Below, piece by piece: positions 9,294 through 18,731 of a stretch of DNA of 36,852 nucleotides (position 1 is its first letter; each line of letters begins with the position of its first letter). The position numbers were made by a program, and so were the translations under genes. The stretch lies in contig CALSLT010000048.1 of the NCBI GenBank assembly GCA_943787265.1, forward strand, positions 1-36,852, in the 5' to 3' direction. This DNA is from an uncultured Planctomycetaceae bacterium (GTDB lineage: Bacteria > Planctomycetota > Planctomycetia > Planctomycetales > Planctomycetaceae). The notes beneath the pieces are model-generated. The model was not told where the DNA came from and did no database searches. It was given only the letters and a program-made list of their open reading frames with translations.

Positions 9294-10817
9294 GTGAAGC
9301 AACTCAGCGCAGTTTTGAACGAGTGGTACGTTGCCGACGAACGCCAGGCTGGCAAGTTTGCGCCAGCGGCTCCAAAGCCAGAACGTAAGCCAAAGACAAA
9401 CCGGAGGCCAAAGCAACCCAGTGCCTCGGCAAATGCTGGAACCACAAAGCCGAACATTCTGCTTCTCTACGCCGATGATCAGCGCAATCACACGCTCGGC
9501 TGTGCTGGCCACCCGATCGTAAAGACTCCCAACATTGACAGACTCGCGAAAGATGGCGTGCGATTCGAAAACGCTTTTGTTTCGACATCGACCTGCTGGG
9601 TCGGGCGAGCCTGCCTCTTCACCGGCTGCTATGAACGCAAGCATCTCTACCGAGCCACTCCCGGACCGCTCAATCCGAAACTGTGCGAATCGTCTTACTT
9701 CGCTGTCCTGAAACGCGCCGGGTACCGAACCGGCCACCTTGGCAAAGAGCACGTCACTATCTCGACGGAATCCGCAGCGGCGATGTTTGACGTCCGCAGA
9801 AAAATCGGTCGCAGGCCCTATTTCAAAAAACAACCCGACGGAAGCGAGCGGCACGAAACACAGATTCTTGGCGACTGGGCAACCGAATTCCTGAAAGAGC
9901 AACCGCAGAATCAACCGTTCTGCCTGCAACTCAGCTTCAATGCCACTCACGCCGAAGACGGTGACAAGCGGCCGGGCATCGGCCACTACCCCTGGCCGAA
10001 GGTGACGAACGGGATGTACGAGGATCAGCAGATGCCGCTTCCCAAGCTGCGCGATCCTGGCATCTATGAAGCACAGCCGGATTTCCTGAAGAAGTCGATC
10101 AACAGGCAGCGTTACTTCTGGCGTTGGGATACTCCGGAGAAATACCAGACGAACATGCGGGCCTACTTCCGCATGCTCAGCGGAATCGATCACGTCGTCG
10201 GACGGCTTGTGAAGCAGCTTGAAGAACAGGAACTCGCCGACAACACGATCATCATCTACACCGCCGACAACGGTTACTATCTCGGCGACCGTGGATTCGC
10301 AGGCAAGTGGACACACTACGAACAGTCCCTGCGCGTTCCGCTGATCGTTCACGATCCACGTCTTCCGGAAGCCAAACGCGGGCGCGTGCTGCCGGAACTT
10401 GCTCTCAACAGCGATCTCGCTTCAACCATGATCAGCCTGGCGGGACTTCCAGCGCCGGACGCCCACACCGGTCGCAGTCTTGCGCCTCTGGTTCGCGGTG
10501 ACGGCGTGTCCGACTGGCGAACTGATTTTCTTTGTGAATTCGTCGCCGTTGCCAAAACGATCCCCCGCTGGGAAGGTGTTCGCGATACGAATTGGACGTA
10601 CGCCCGCTACTTCGTCGACGGACCGGATAAGCCTCCGTTTGAGTTTCTCTTCGATCTGAAAAATGATCCCGATCAATTGACCAACCTGGCGCTGAACAAC
10701 GAAAACGATTCAGCGCTGCAGAAGCTGCGAACACGTTGCGACGAACTGATTGCCGACGCTGGCCCGCCAATGAAAGAAATTGGAGAAACTGAGAGGTCGT
10801 CGAATAAGAAGCGGTAG
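9294..10817 (+). CDS. Sulfatase B, second half of the tandem sulfatase
   Basis: Continuous frame starting in the last helix of sulfatase A (VKQLSAVLNEWYVADERQAG). A Pro/Lys-rich linker (about 9357-9440, KPERKPKTNRRPKQPS) follows, then a full sulfatase domain: NILLLYADDQRNHTLG, a CWVGR motif with Cys at 9594-9596, HLGKEH, IIYTADNGYYLGDRG and FLFDLKNDP. The motif lacks the Pro of the usual C-x-P-x-R but keeps the Arg. No signal peptide or ribosome site precedes this domain, so it should be made and exported only as the C-terminal part of the fusion. If translated alone it would stay cytoplasmic. Substrate unknown. Confidence 0.88.
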   Translation: MKQLSAVLNEWYVADERQAGKFAPAAPKPERKPKTNRRPKQPSASANAGTTKPNILLLYADDQRNHTLGCAGHPIVKTPNIDRLAKDGVRFENAFVSTSTCWVGRACLFTGCYERKHLYRATPGPLNPKLCESSYFAVLKRAGYRTGHLGKEHVTISTESAAAMFDVRRKIGRRPYFKKQPDGSERHETQILGDWATEFLKEQPQNQPFCLQLSFNATHAEDGDKRPGIGHYPWPKVTNGMYEDQQMPLPKLRDPGIYEAQPDFLKKSINRQRYFWRWDTPEKYQTNMRAYFRMLSGIDHVVGRLVKQLEEQELADNTIIIYTADNGYYLGDRGFAGKWTHYEQSLRVPLIVHDPRLPEAKRGRVLPELALNSDLASTMISLAGLPAPDAHTGRSLAPLVRGDGVSDWRTDFLCEFVAVAKTIPRWEGVRDTNWTYARYFVDGPDKPPFEFLFDLKNDPDQLTNLALNNENDSALQKLRTRCDELIADAGPPMKEIGETERSSNKKR

Positions 10818-11109
10818 CGAACGAGGCATGTCCCATGTCGTTCAATCCGCAAGTGATCGAGTGCTTTGCAGTCTTTATGAAGACGGGGTCGTCAATTGGG
10901 AAGGACAGGACATGGATCCAGACTAAGCGATTCCGGATTAATTGCGTGGCCTGCTGATTGGAAAGCCAATCTCGTTTCGATGGAAACCAGTAGCCTGCTT
11001 AAACCTTTAGCGCGAACTTCCTTATGACCTGCGGCGACCGGCGATCGTGACTGTTAGTCATTGAATTATTCGCAGCAACTTCAACTTACCGGGGCGGGGG
11101 GGGGGAACC
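10818..11109. other. Spacer without a supported gene
   Basis: No convincing coding sequence. A 40-codon ATG frame at about 10834 has no recognisable motif. The right end holds a run of ten G (11096-11105) ending five bases before the next start codon. Confidence 0.5.
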
Positions 11110-11904
11110 ATGATGCGTCTTTACCATTTGATTGTGATTGCCTGTTTTTTTTATCAGTTCACTTGGCGGCCGGCTGGTGGCAGACGGGCCAGATTTTGAA
11201 CGAATCTTTGACGGCAAAAGTTTGCAAGGCTGGTCGGGTGATCCAAAACTCTGGTCCGTGCAGGATGGCGCGATTACGGGTGTGACGACCGACGATGCAC
11301 CGCTGGAAGTACAACAAGTTCCTGATCTGGGAGGGCGAGGTCGAGAACTTTCATCTCCGCGCCAAAGTTCGATTGATCGGCAACAGCAACTCGGGGATCC
11401 AGTATCGATCCAAACATCTCAAGGACGAAGGCGAGTACGTGGTGGGAGGATATCAGTGCGATATTCATCCCAAGCCGGAGAACAACGGGATGCTGTACCA
11501 CGAGCGGGGACGCGGTATCGTGGCCAGGCACGGTCAGAAAGTGATCGTCGATGGTGCGGGGCGACAAGTGGATCACGGGGACGACCGGTCCCGTACAGGA
11601 AATCAAACTGGACGATTGGAATACGTTCGAAATCATTGCGACAGGCAACAAACTGATTCACAAGCTCAACGGAGCGGTTTGCGCAGAGATTATTGATCAT
11701 CACGAAGACGGTCGCCTGATGAAGGGAGTGATCGCGTTTCAAGTACACCGAGGACCGGCGATGCGCGTTCAGGCGAAAGACATCGAACTGAAGCGTCTAC
11801 CCGCAGGCGGTTTGCTGTCATTGGCGGACGCGCCGATACCTGCCGATGCCACAAAGGTGCCTGGCCGAAAACCTCGCCCAAAAAAGAAGAAGCCACAAGG
11901 CTAA
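11110..11904 (+). pseudogene. Stand-alone DUF1080 (3-keto-disaccharide hydrolase family) protein, frameshifted
   Basis: A single-domain secreted DUF1080 protein of about 263 aa once repaired. From the ATG at 11110 a hydrophobic leader begins (MMRLYHLIVIACFF). An eighth T in the tract at 11145-11152 shifts the frame; with seven T it continues ISSLGGRLVADGPDF. Extra bases at about 11306 and 11555 cause two further +1 shifts. Family motifs IFDGKSLQGW, LWSVQDGAI, NSGIQYRS, HPKPENNGMLYHERGRG and LIHKLNG are all present in order. The end is Lys-rich (GRKPRPKKKKPQG). It is clearly a different paralogue from the DUF1080 domains at 4631 and 13687. Role inferred: hydrolysis of oxidised (3-keto) glycosides. 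Confidence 0.82.
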
Positions 11905-12010
11905 TTCGAAGTGACCCGCTGCGCCACACTCGGCGAGTTGCCGGAGTGCAGACGCGTTCGGCGCCACATTTGGCAAATCAATTCCCCGCACCAGCCCATT
12001 GAGAATCACT

Positions 12011-13455
12011 ATGCGCTTTGCTCGATTCAGCACCGCTGATTGCCCTGCTGCTGTCAGCGTTGACGGCTGTTCCTGCTTCGGCTGCCGAACAACCCAACAT
12101 CGTCGTTCTGTTTGCGGATGACCTCGGTTACGGGGAGCTGAGCTGCCAGGGGAATCCCGAGATTCCCACGCCGCATATCGATTCGATCGCCTGCCAATGG
12201 TGTGCGTTTCACCTCCGGCTACGTTGCCGGTCCGAATTGCAGTCCCGTCTCGTGCCGGGCTGCTTACGGGCCGTACGCCGACGCGCTTCGGCTACGAGTT
12301 CAATCCCACCGGGGCTCGCAATGAAGAACCGGGGTTCGGCCTGCCTCCTGAGGAGAGTCACGATTGCCGAGTCCCTGCACGATGCCGGGTATACGACCGG
12401 TCTGATTGGCAAATGGCATCAGGGCGGGGCCGCAAAGTACCACCCCTTCCGCCACGGCTTCGACGAGTTCTTCGGCTTCACCCACGAAGGCCACTACTTT
12501 GTCCCGCCGCCCTACAAAGGCGTGACGACTCTGCTGCGTCGCAAAACGCTGCCAGGCGGTGGCAAAGGCCGTTGGATCGGGAAGAAGGGGCTGATTTACG
12601 GCACGCACATGGGCAACGACGAACCGGACTACGACGCCAATAACCCCATCGTCCGCGGCGGCCAGCCTGTGGTGGAAACCGAGTATCTCACCGACGCTCT
12701 CACCCGCGAAGCCGTCGACTTCATCGACCGCCACGATGACAAGCCGTTCTTTCTGTACCTCGCCTATAACGCCGTCCACAGTCCGCTGCAGGGGGCGGAC
12801 GCGTATATGAAGAAGTTTGCTCACATCGAAGACATCCACCGCCGCATCTTCGCCGCCATGCTGGCCAATATGGATGACAGCGTCGGCGCCCGTGATGGGA
12901 TCAACTGCGAAAGTCGGGCCTTGAAGAAAACACGCTCGTCTTTTTCCTCAGCGACAACGGTGGTCCGACGCGGGAACTCACTTCTTCCAATCGGCCGTTA
13001 CGAGGTGAGAAGGGGCAGATGTATGAAGGCGCGATCCGAGTTCCCTTCATGGTCCAGTGGAAGGGCAACCTGCCTGCGAGGCAACGTCTACGACAAGCCG
13101 GCCAGTTCGATGGATATCTTCGCCACCGCATCCACGGTCGCGGGAGCGAAAATGCCGAAGCAGGTCGAAGGCGTGAACCTGCTTCCGTATCTCACCGGCA
13201 AAGACAAGCGGCACGGCCGCACGAGACTCTCTTCTGGCGTCAGGGTGGAAAGACCGCGCTGCGCCACGGCGACTGGAAACTGCTTACGCATGGGCCGCAA
13301 GCTCGAGCCCGGTCAAGCGCCGTGGGAGCTCTACGATCTCTCGAAGCGACATCTCCGAAGCCACGAATCTCGCCGAGTCCAACCCGGAACGCGTCACCGA
13401 ACTGCGGACGATCTGGGAGAAGATGAACAGCGAAATGAGCGATCCGCTGTTCTGA
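12011..13455 (+). pseudogene. Arylsulfatase-type sulfatase, heavily frameshifted
   Basis: Repairing the frame from the ATG at 12011 gives a signal peptide (LIALLLSALTAVPASAAEQ), NIVVLFADDLGYGELSC, and GYVAGPNCSPSRAGLLTGR with the formylglycine Cys at 12239-12241. TTGLIGKWH, the PFFLYLAYNAVHSPL segment, LVFFLSDNGG, IRVPFMVQWKG and a C-terminal WEKMNSEMSDPLF follow, ending at a TGA at 13453-13455. I count at least eight shifts, essentially all +1: at about 12017, 12191, 12244, 12360, 12889, 12920, 13078 and one or more after 13210. One extra C falls inside the CSPSR active-site codons. The order of motifs is intact, so it was recently functional or is misread. Confidence 0.85.
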
Positions 13456-13686
13456 TCAGGAATGCTTGAATCTCTGCGTGCTGCCAGGAAGGATTGGCGT
13501 TGGGCTCATGCCTTCAGGCACGTGGCATATCCGCGACTGCGTGAATTCGCCCGACCCGGAAATTCTCTGGGATTTCCGCGTTGAATCTGCGGGGGCACGG
13601 TAGCGAGTCTGTGAATGCGACTTGCCTCTTGCCTGATGCCTCTCCACGACATTCTGCACAAATCTATTTCAGATCCAGAACCAGAA
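13456..13686. other. Spacer upstream of DUF1080 copy 2
   Basis: No gene seen. ATTTCCGCGTTGAATCTG at 13572-13589 repeats the upstream sequence of copy 1 (4373-4390), and both are followed by GGTAGCG. Confidence 0.55.
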
Positions 13687-16600
13687 ATGATGTCTACACC
13701 GATGAAACTACTCTCCGTACTCATCCTGACTCCCGTTCTCTGTGCTGCGGCCAGTGCTCAGGACTTTCAGTCGCTCTTCAATGGCAAAGACCTCTCCGGC
13801 TGGGCCGGGAAGACCGAGTTCTGGTCCGTCAAAGATCGGCGCCATCTTCGGGTCAAACCACGAAGGACAAACCGACCAAGAGGCAACACGTTCCTCGTCT
13901 GGCAGGGCGGCGAGGTCGGCGACTTCGTCTTCAAGGCGAAGGTCCGCTTTGCCGGCAACAACTCCGGCGTGCAATACCGCAGCGAACTGGTCGGCAAGCC
14001 TGAAGACTTTGTCGCCAAAGGTTATCAGGCCGATCTGCATCCCAAGCCGGAGTTCTTCGGCATGCTCTACGCCGAGAAGTGGCGGGGGATTGTGGCTCGG
14101 CGTTTCCAGCGAGTTGTTGTCGGAGCCGACGGCAAGCCGCAGGTCGTCGGTGCAGTTGGCGACAAGGACCAGAAGCTGGTCGATACCGAATGGAACGAGC
14201 TGACCATCATCGCGGTCGGCAATCGGCAGATTCATCAGGTCAACGGCGTGACCACGATGGACCTGACGGATAATCATCCGGAAGCGAAGCGGAAAGGGAT
14301 CCTCGCGTTGCAACTCCACGCCGGAAAACCAATGACGGTCGAGTTCAAAGACATCGGGCTGCGTCATCTCAAAGGCAAAGACGCGAAGGCCGCGATCGAA
14401 GCAGTGACCGAGAAAGCCGGCAACAAGGCGACGCCTGTTGAACGCATCAAGGTTGCGAAGGGGTTCAAAGCCGAACTGCTCTATTCCGTGCCCGGCGAGA
14501 CGCAGGGGTCGTGGATCAATCTCTGCACCGACAACAAAGGCCGGCTGCTGACCAGCGATCAGTATGGCGGGCTGTATCAAATGACTCCGCCGGCGATTGG
14601 AGAGACTCTGAGCACCGACGATGTGCAGCCGGTGTCTGCCAACATCCGCGCGGCGAACGGGATGGTGTGGGCTTTTGGTGCTCTGTATGTCGTCGTTAAT
14701 GATTTCGAAAAGAAGATGCAGTCTGGCCTGTATCGCGTTACCGACAGCGACGGCGACGACCAGCTCGACAAGGTGGAACTGCTTCGCGCAATCACGGCGA
14801 AGGGTGGCCACGGAATTCATGCTGTCGTCCCGACACCGGACGGCAAGGGACTTTTTCTGATCGCGGGAAACAACACGACTCCGCCGAAGCTGGCGGAAAC
14901 ATCGCCCGTCCGGCAGGTCTGGGGTGAAGATCATCTCCTGCCACGCATGCCGGACGGACGAGGTCACAACACCGGAGTGCTCGCGCCGGGCGGAGTCATT
15001 TACCGAGTCGATCCGGAAGGAAGATCGTTTGAAGCCTACGCGTCAGGTTTTCGAAATATTTTTGATGCAGCAGTCAATCGTGACGGCGAACTCTTCACCT
15101 ACGACGCGGACATGGAATTCGACTTCAACACTCCGTGGTATCGTCCGCCGCGAATCTGCCACGTGATTAGTGGAGCCGAATTCGGCTGGCGAAACGGATC
15201 GGGCAAACGGCCCACGTTTTACGCCGACAATCTTCCCGGCATCCTCGACATCGGACCGGGATCGCCGACGGGAATGACATTCGGTTACGGCGCGAAGTTT
15301 CCCGCGAAGTATCAGGACGCGTTGTTTGCACTCGACTGGAGTTGGGGCAAACTCTACGCCGTTCACCTGAAACTCAATCCGAACAGTTCGAGCTACACGG
15401 CGACGAAAGAAGAATTCCTTACCGGCGCGCCGCTGCCGATCACCGACGCCATCATTCATCCGACCGACGGAGCGATGTACTTCACGATCGGCGGACGACG
15501 AGTCCAATCGGGGCTTTATCGCGTCACGTATGTTGGCGATGAATCAACGGAACTGGTCGACGCTGCTCCGATGACGACTGACTTGATGGAACGTCGTCGA
15601 TCGCTGGAGAAGTTTCACGGCCGACAGGATCCCACCGCCATCGAGATCGCATGGTCACACCTTTCCAGTGACGACCGCTTCATCCGCTGGGCAGCAAGAA
15701 CTGCGATCGAACATCAGCCCGTTGAAACATGGGCGGAGAATGCGTTGACGGAACCGGACTCGAAGATTCAGGTCGAAGCTCTGCTGGCCCTCGCGCGAGT
15801 GTCCGGCGCCTGCCCGCAGCATCGAAGCGAATCCAGTCCTCCGATTGATACAGATATCCGTGACAGACTGCTGGCCGCTGTTCTGGCAATCGATCTGCCA
15901 CGGCTGGACGCAACCAGTCAGCTCACAGTGCAGCGCACACTGCAAATAATCCTTACGCGTTTTGGCCGACCTGAAGATGCCACCGTTCGGAAACTGACCG
16001 CCGCACTGGCTCCCCTGTTCCCGTCCGAGTCCTTCGAGCTGAATTGGCTGTTGTGTGAAACACTTGCCTGGTTCCAGACGCCAACCGTTGCGGCGAAAGC
16101 CATGGCGCTGATCGACGCGGCTCCGACTCAGGAAGAGCAGATGCAGTACGCCCGCTCGATCCGGTTTCTGAAAGCTGGCTGGACCGATGAGCTGCAGACA
16201 GCGTACTTCGAGTGGTTTCTAAAAGCCGCGAATTACCGAGGTGGAGCAAGCTTCGCAAAGTACATCGAGTTCATCCGCAATGACGCCGTCGCATCGCTGA
16301 GCGATTCTAAGAAGGATTCACTGAATGAGATTCTCGCGAAGAAGCCAGTAGAGAAGTCCGCTCTCGAAAACCTCGGAGCAATCTTCAAGGGACGACCGGA
16401 AAAGAAATGGACGCTGGATGAGTTATCGCAGGCAGCCCGTTCGAACCTGACACAGCGGGACTTCGCCAATGGCCGGAAGATGTTCGCAGCAGGTGGCTGT
16501 TTCGCCTGCCACCGATTCCAGAATCAAGGTGGCATGACCGGTCCAGATCTCTCGACAGCTGGTCGTCGCTATTCAGCTCACGATCTGCTCGATCAGGTCG

Positions 16601-16902
16601 TGAATCCGAGCAAAGTCATCAACGACCAGTTCTCTGCCGTGATGGTCGTCACTGACGAAGGACTGGTTCATAACGGCGTGGTTGTCAACCTGAGCGGCGA
16701 CAGGCTGACGCTCAACACAGATCTCACCGACCCCAACAAACGCGTCACCATCGACCGCAATTCAATCGAGGAGTTGATCGTGTCGAAGACATCACCGATG
16801 CCAACCGGTTTGTTTAACCGAATGACCAAAGACGAGATCCTCGACCTGATTGCCTACCTCATCAGCGGCGGTAATTCGGGACACGAGTACTTCCAGAAAT
16901 GA
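13687..16902 (+). CDS. DUF1080 + PVC-type dehydrogenase + CxxCH haem protein, copy 2
   Basis: Secreted oxidoreductase-like protein of about 1071 aa. Start ATG at 13687 (13702 also possible), followed by the signal peptide KLLSVLILTPVLCAAASAQ. Domains in order: DUF1080 (residues about 25-220), a PVC-type dehydrogenase beta-propeller (about 240-620), a HEAT-like helical region (about 640-900), and a C-terminal PVC haem domain with CFACH starting at about residue 938 and TGPDL nearby. It is closely similar to copy 1 along its whole length. At 13832-13885 the protein reads DRRHLRVKPRRTNRPR where copy 1 has DGAIFGQTTKDKPTIG; three extra bases explain this, leaving the frame open but scrambling part of the DUF1080 domain. 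Role inferred: oxidation and cleavage of sugars with electron transfer to haem. Confidence 0.9.
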   Translation: MMSTPMKLLSVLILTPVLCAAASAQDFQSLFNGKDLSGWAGKTEFWSVKDRRHLRVKPRRTNRPRGNTFLVWQGGEVGDFVFKAKVRFAGNNSGVQYRSELVGKPEDFVAKGYQADLHPKPEFFGMLYAEKWRGIVARRFQRVVVGADGKPQVVGAVGDKDQKLVDTEWNELTIIAVGNRQIHQVNGVTTMDLTDNHPEAKRKGILALQLHAGKPMTVEFKDIGLRHLKGKDAKAAIEAVTEKAGNKATPVERIKVAKGFKAELLYSVPGETQGSWINLCTDNKGRLLTSDQYGGLYQMTPPAIGETLSTDDVQPVSANIRAANGMVWAFGALYVVVNDFEKKMQSGLYRVTDSDGDDQLDKVELLRAITAKGGHGIHAVVPTPDGKGLFLIAGNNTTPPKLAETSPVRQVWGEDHLLPRMPDGRGHNTGVLAPGGVIYRVDPEGRSFEAYASGFRNIFDAAVNRDGELFTYDADMEFDFNTPWYRPPRICHVISGAEFGWRNGSGKRPTFYADNLPGILDIGPGSPTGMTFGYGAKFPAKYQDALFALDWSWGKLYAVHLKLNPNSSSYTATKEEFLTGAPLPITDAIIHPTDGAMYFTIGGRRVQSGLYRVTYVGDESTELVDAAPMTTDLMERRRSLEKFHGRQDPTAIEIAWSHLSSDDRFIRWAARTAIEHQPVETWAENALTEPDSKIQVEALLALARVSGACPQHRSESSPPIDTDIRDRLLAAVLAIDLPRLDATSQLTVQRTLQIILTRFGRPEDATVRKLTAALAPLFPSESFELNWLLCETLAWFQTPTVAAKAMALIDAAPTQEEQMQYARSIRFLKAGWTDELQTAYFEWFLKAANYRGGASFAKYIEFIRNDAVASLSDSKKDSLNEILAKKPVEKSALENLGAIFKGRPEKKWTLDELSQAARSNLTQRDFANGRKMFAAGGCFACHRFQNQGGMTGPDLSTAGRRYSAHDLLDQVVNPSKVINDQFSAVMVVTDEGLVHNGVVVNLSGDRLTLNTDLTDPNKRVTIDRNSIEELIVSKTSPMPTGLFNRMTKDEILDLIAYLISGGNSGHEYFQK

Positions 16903-16944
16903 TTGAGTGCTCGCCGACGCGGCGCAGTTGCAGCAAAGTTCAGC

Positions 16945-17024
16945 GATCTCACACAAAGGCACGAAGACACAAAGCATGGGCCCGATCGCCTCGTGTCTTT
17001 GTGATTTCGTTCGAGATTCAAAGC
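16945..17024. repeat. Palindromic intergenic repeat, family B, copy 2
   Basis: CTCACACAAAGGCACGAAG and ACACAAAG on the left face TCGTGTCTTTGTG and GAGATTC on the right, with a GC-rich loop. It lies between DUF1080 copy 2 and the next sulfatase start at 17058. It keeps an open frame with the sulfatase, which makes that ORF look longer than it is. Confidence 0.8.
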
Positions 17025-17057
17025 GCAATCCAGAACGCAGAAAGCAATGAAGCTCGC

Positions 17058-18731
17058 ATGGTCAACAACATACGGCTCATCCTCGGTGTGGTTCTACTGC
17101 TTCCTGTCACGGCTGGGGCGGCAGCAGCAGACCGCCCCAATATCCTGTTCATCGTTTCCGACGATCATGGCTGGGGTGATTTGCCGTCGAACTGGGATAA
17201 GACCGAGGTGCGACTTCCGACGTTGGACGCGCTGGCTGCCAAAGGCGTGCGGTTTCCGAACTACCACACCGTTCCGCTCTGCGGACCGTCTCGTGCGTGC
17301 ATGTTTACCGGTCAATACTCGACGGAAAACGGCATGTGGCGCGGCCCCGGACAGCTGCCACTCGGATCGCCGGGATATCGCGGTATCAAACGCGATTTGA
17401 AAATGCTTTCGCAGCATCTCGCCGAGACCGGCTACAAAACCGGAGCCTTTGGCAAATGGCACATGGGCGCGCTGAACGGAGAAGTACCGAACGATCGCGG
17501 GTTCGACGAGTTTCGCGGATTTCTGGCAGGTGCCCATCCCTATTGGATCAAACCTGGTCGATCGAAAATCATGCACAATCGTAAGACCGATCCAAACGCC
17601 GAAGGACACGCGACCGAGTTGTTTACCGGATGGGCCGAAAAGTTCATTCGGGAAAACGCCACGAACGATGAGCCCTTCTTCTGTTACCTCGCCTACAACG
17701 CTGTGCACGGTCCGATTCGCACGGATGAATCGAAACCTGCTTCCGCTCCTGAAGCCTGGGTGAAAAAGGCTCTCGACCGCGGCGTCAGTTTCCTGCGCAG
17801 CGACTACGTCGCCATTCTCGAACACATGGACCACAACATCGGGCAGTTGGTCGACGTGTTAGATGAACTGGAAATTGCTGAAAACACACTCATCGTCTTC
17901 GTCAGCGACAACGGGGGCTGCACCATGGAGGAAGGCGCAGCTGGTGGCAGATTTCCCGGGAACAACGGACCGTTTCGGGGAGGCAAGGCGACGACATATC
18001 AGGGCGGGCTGAACGTGCCGTTACTGATGCACTGGAGAGGCCGACTGACTGAGGGCATGATCTCGGATGATCAGGTAATGCACTGCGACATCTTTGCCAC
18101 CTTGCTGGACGCTGCCGAAATCCCGGTTCCACAAATGAATGGCAGGAACCCCGTTCGCGGGATGTCTCTGATGCCGCACATGCTTTCCGCCGGAAAGGAA
18201 ACCATCCCGGAGCGAGCCATGATCTTCGAGCTGTGGGGCAACATCGGGCTGCGCAAGGGGGACTACAAATTGTGGAGCGATGTCGGGAGAGAGCACTCCC
18301 CGGATTGGGCCGCACTCAAGGCCGAGTTGGAGCACACCAATCTCGCCCTCTTCGACCTCAGCAAAGACGTTGCCGAAAAGAACGATCTGCGAACCGAACT
18401 CCCTGAGGTTTACGCGTCGCTCAAGAAAGAGCTGATCGACCATCTTTCCAATATCAACTCGGAGTATCCCGGCGGTGGAACTACCGAAGCTGGAAACGCC
18501 AGGAATCCCAAACCCGAAAACACAACTGACACCTCAACACCGAAGCGTCCATCACGGGATCAGTTTTTCAGGAGCCGTGACCGGAACAATGACGGAGCGA
18601 TCACTCTCGAAGAATTCATCGGCAAACCGGAAGGTCGCAACGTCGCGGCGCTCACAAAACGGTTCAGAAAGTTAGATCGCAACGGCGACGGCAAGCTGCA
18701 GTTGGGCGAATTGAAGAAGGAAACAAGATGA
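17058..18731 (+). CDS. Secreted sulfatase with C-terminal EF-hand pair
   Basis: Sulfatase of 557 aa. The ATG at 17058 is chosen because a signal peptide (NIRLILGVVLLLPVTAGAAA) follows at once; the open frame further upstream is palindromic repeat. NILFIVSDDHGWGDLP carries metal ligands. The formylglycine motif CGPSR has its Cys at residue 75. GAFGKWHMG, PFFCYLAYNAVHGP and LIVFVSDNGG complete the domain to about residue 470. Two EF-hand loops follow, DRNNDGAITLEEF (about 508) and DRNGDGKLQLGEL (about 540), a common calcium-binding tail in planctomycete sulfatases. The stop overlaps the next sulfatase start (ATGA), so the two are translationally coupled. Intact and probably active; sugar target unknown. 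Confidence 0.94.
   Translation: MVNNIRLILGVVLLLPVTAGAAAADRPNILFIVSDDHGWGDLPSNWDKTEVRLPTLDALAAKGVRFPNYHTVPLCGPSRACMFTGQYSTENGMWRGPGQLPLGSPGYRGIKRDLKMLSQHLAETGYKTGAFGKWHMGALNGEVPNDRGFDEFRGFLAGAHPYWIKPGRSKIMHNRKTDPNAEGHATELFTGWAEKFIRENATNDEPFFCYLAYNAVHGPIRTDESKPASAPEAWVKKALDRGVSFLRSDYVAILEHMDHNIGQLVDVLDELEIAENTLIVFVSDNGGCTMEEGAAGGRFPGNNGPFRGGKATTYQGGLNVPLLMHWRGRLTEGMISDDQVMHCDIFATLLDAAEIPVPQMNGRNPVRGMSLMPHMLSAGKETIPERAMIFELWGNIGLRKGDYKLWSDVGREHSPDWAALKAELEHTNLALFDLSKDVAEKNDLRTELPEVYASLKKELIDHLSNINSEYPGGGTTEAGNARNPKPENTTDTSTPKRPSRDQFFRSRDRNNDGAITLEEFIGKPEGRNVAALTKRFRKLDRNGDGKLQLGELKKETR

Noticed and set aside
9021..10352. 443-codon open frame on the minus strand
   Set aside because: It lies wholly opposite the sulfatase coding sequence, shows no family motif and matches the shadow frames expected in GC-rich coding DNA.
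10834..10956. Small 40-codon ORF between the sulfatase and DUF1080 genes
   Set aside because: No motif, ribosome site or sequence similarity to support it.
13708..14967. 419-codon open frame on the minus strand
   Set aside because: Antisense to the DUF1080/dehydrogenase gene; a similar shadow (4700-5290) lies opposite copy 1, so its presence only reflects the plus-strand coding similarity.
16899..17057. Longer N-terminus for the EF-hand sulfatase
   Set aside because: These codons are the family B palindromic repeat; the signal peptide starts at 17058.
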